Assembly (NCBI RefSeq): GCF_938030145.1
Contig: NZ_CALHGM010000003.1
Location: 35,686-99,685, forward strand
DNA length: 64,000 nt
Source: an uncultured Campylobacter sp.
Lineage (GTDB): Bacteria; Campylobacterota; Campylobacteria; Campylobacterales; Campylobacteraceae
Reading direction: 5' to 3'
Positions 63,196 to 64,000 of the stretch are shown here, in pieces. The position numbers were made by a program, and so were the translations under genes. Every line of letters starts with the position of its first letter. Positions within the stretch are counted from its first letter, which is position 1. The notes under the pieces are model-generated. The model saw nothing but the letters and a program-made list of their open reading frames with translations, did no database searches and was not told where the DNA came from.

Positions 63196-63870
63196 CTATT
63201 TTAGTAGCTCATACATATCGCAGGATTTTTGCCAAGTTTCTTTAAACTCGGGCAGATTCATAAAAAGAGAATTTTTATTTTTGCCTAGATCGCAAGCTTT
63301 TTTAAAGTATTGTGCGGCTTTGCTTTTATCGTTAATGTTGTAGTTAAATACCGCGAAATTGAAGCAACTCGGTAGGTCGCCCGCTATATCGCAACCTTTT
63401 TTATAATAAACCGCTGCTCTCATTTCATCCTTTTTTACGCCCTTTCCTTTGTCATACATATCTGCTAACATACTGCACGATAGTTCTTCTCCTCCGTCAC
63501 AAGCCTTGTCATAATAAGTTATCCCTTTTGATATATCTTTTTCGACGTCGACCCCGAGACTATATTTGATCCCCAATAATCCGCAACAAATAGTGCATTT
63601 CGCGTTACAATTTTTTTCAAGAGATCTGATGCCTTTTTTAGAATCTTCTTGCATTATAATTTCTGACGCTGAAAGGCACCCTTCCTCACATCCACCATTG
63701 CAAGCTTTTTCAAACAGTTTAAGCGACGTAGCATTGTCTTCGCATAATAAGCCGGCTTTGTAGCAAGACTCCATATCGCCGTCATTGCACTCATTTTCGA
63801 ACTTTTCATACTCGGACGTGCCGAACGCAAAGCAAGCGGCGAGCGCCAACGCAAATAGCAATTTTTTCAT
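63196..63870 (-). CDS. Cysteine-rich Sel1-repeat protein (Hcp-like)
   Basis: 224 residues, signal peptide (about 1-19), then Sel1-like helical repeats with paired cysteines: ESCYKAGLLC, CEEGCLSASEI, CTICCGLLG, LSCSMLADMYDKGKGVKKD, PSCFNFAV and FKKACDLG. The Cys-x(7)-Cys pattern is that of Helicobacter cysteine-rich proteins. Probably periplasmic, function unknown. A 14-base poly-G run on its coding strand lies ~36 nt upstream of the ATG, next to the chimeric contig end. Confidence 0.82.
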   Translation of the reverse strand: MKKLLFALALAACFAFGTSEYEKFENECNDGDMESCYKAGLLCEDNATSLKLFEKACNGGCEEGCLSASEIIMQEDSKKGIRSLEKNCNAKCTICCGLLGIKYSLGVDVEKDISKGITYYDKACDGGEELSCSMLADMYDKGKGVKKDEMRAAVYYKKGCDIAGDLPSCFNFAVFNYNINDKSKAAQYFKKACDLGKNKNSLFMNLPEFKETWQKSCDMYELLK

Positions 63871-63906
63871 TTAGTATCCTTTTCGGGTAAAATTTGGCTA
63901 ATTTTA

Positions 63907-63920
63907 CCCCCCCCCCCCCC
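63907..63920. repeat. Homopolymer C14 (G14 on the minus strand)
   Basis: Fourteen C residues directly between bacterial sequence and the Alu-like end. Long poly-G/C tracts are phase-variation signals in Campylobacter, but here the tract abuts the chimeric junction, so it may equally be a tailing or assembly artefact. Confidence 0.6.
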
Positions 63921-64000
63921 AAAAAAAAACAAAAAAAAATTAGCTGGGCTTGGTGGCGGGCACCTGTAGTCCCAGCTACTCAGGAGGCTGGGATTACAAG
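63921..64000. other. Human Alu-like sequence (contamination/chimera)
   Basis: After two A-runs the sequence TTAGCTGGGCTTGGTGGCGG and GCACCTGTAGTCCCAGCTAC match the human Alu consensus, continuing CTCAGGAGGCTG. The last bases, GGCTGGGATTACAAG, are the reverse strand of the same Alu segment, so the end folds back on itself. No bacterial role. Confidence 0.93.

Noticed and set aside
63907..64000. Mobile element or horizontally acquired eukaryotic DNA
   Set aside because: Alu with poly-A, fold-back and a homopolymer join at a contig end is far better explained by human contamination.

Overview
The window looks like the chromosome of an oral or host-associated Campylobacter. C. gracilis is a guess from the intermediate base composition and the AATT-rich spacers, and no species is certain. 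Supporting genes are a PglB-type oligosaccharyltransferase, a carboxynorspermidine dehydrogenase, an epsilonproteobacterial selenocysteine formate dehydrogenase with TorD-like and ferredoxin partners, ThrRS without a TGS domain, peptidoglycan O-acetylation genes and a cysteine-rich Sel1-repeat protein. The last ~80 bases are not bacterial: they read as human Alu sequence joined through poly-C and poly-A, so the right end is an assembly or library chimera.

Layout. 1-6.8 kb: phosphoethanolamine transferase (5' end cut by the window), class V aminotransferase, a DUF234/PD-(D/E)XK-like protein, a lipoprotein, a DsbC-like protein and efp. 7.1-8.2 kb: a SelW-like selenoprotein whose in-frame UGA splits it, and a metallophosphoesterase broken by two compensating frameshifts. 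8.6-12.5 kb: an MBOAT/SGNH/SGNH operon, probably for peptidoglycan O-acetylation. 14-24 kb: metE, an outer-membrane barrel, pglB, small membrane or secreted proteins, carboxynorspermidine dehydrogenase and a frameshifted DUF2892 gene. 24-26.8 kb: a four-gene operon with a LysE-type exporter. 27-37 kb: a selenium and formate island (fdhB, fdhA with UGA = Sec, a small Tat protein, TorD-like chaperone, polyferredoxin, and divergent selA-selB), then a second DsbC-like gene. 38.3-40.3 kb: an autotransporter with a spherulin-4-like glycosidase passenger. 40.4-58.3 kb: rplT-rpmI and thrS-infC, all on the minus strand, separated by a ~14.5 kb surface-glycan cluster. 58-63.9 kb: an MFS exporter, a WaaP-like kinase, tRNA-Glu, a lipoprotein, nfo and a Sel1-repeat protein.

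How the genes work together. selA and selB supply selenocysteine to two visible clients, FdhA and the SelW-like protein; both have a short hairpin with an nGUGU loop just after the UGA. selC and selD were not found here. The glycan cluster encodes CDP-glucose synthesis, 4,6-dehydration and C3 dehydration (rfbF, rfbG, rfbH). It adds a ThDP enzyme, a HAD phosphatase, an HpcH-type aldolase and an SDR that could build a branched deoxysugar, then a Gtr-type membrane modification module, an acyltransferase, a GT2 and a Wzx-like flippase.

A pervasive oddity is a short AATT-core motif at about 15-nt spacing. It fills spacers (clearest at 1.6-2.0 kb) and also appears in frame in low-complexity linkers of several proteins as QNS- or KNF-type repeats.
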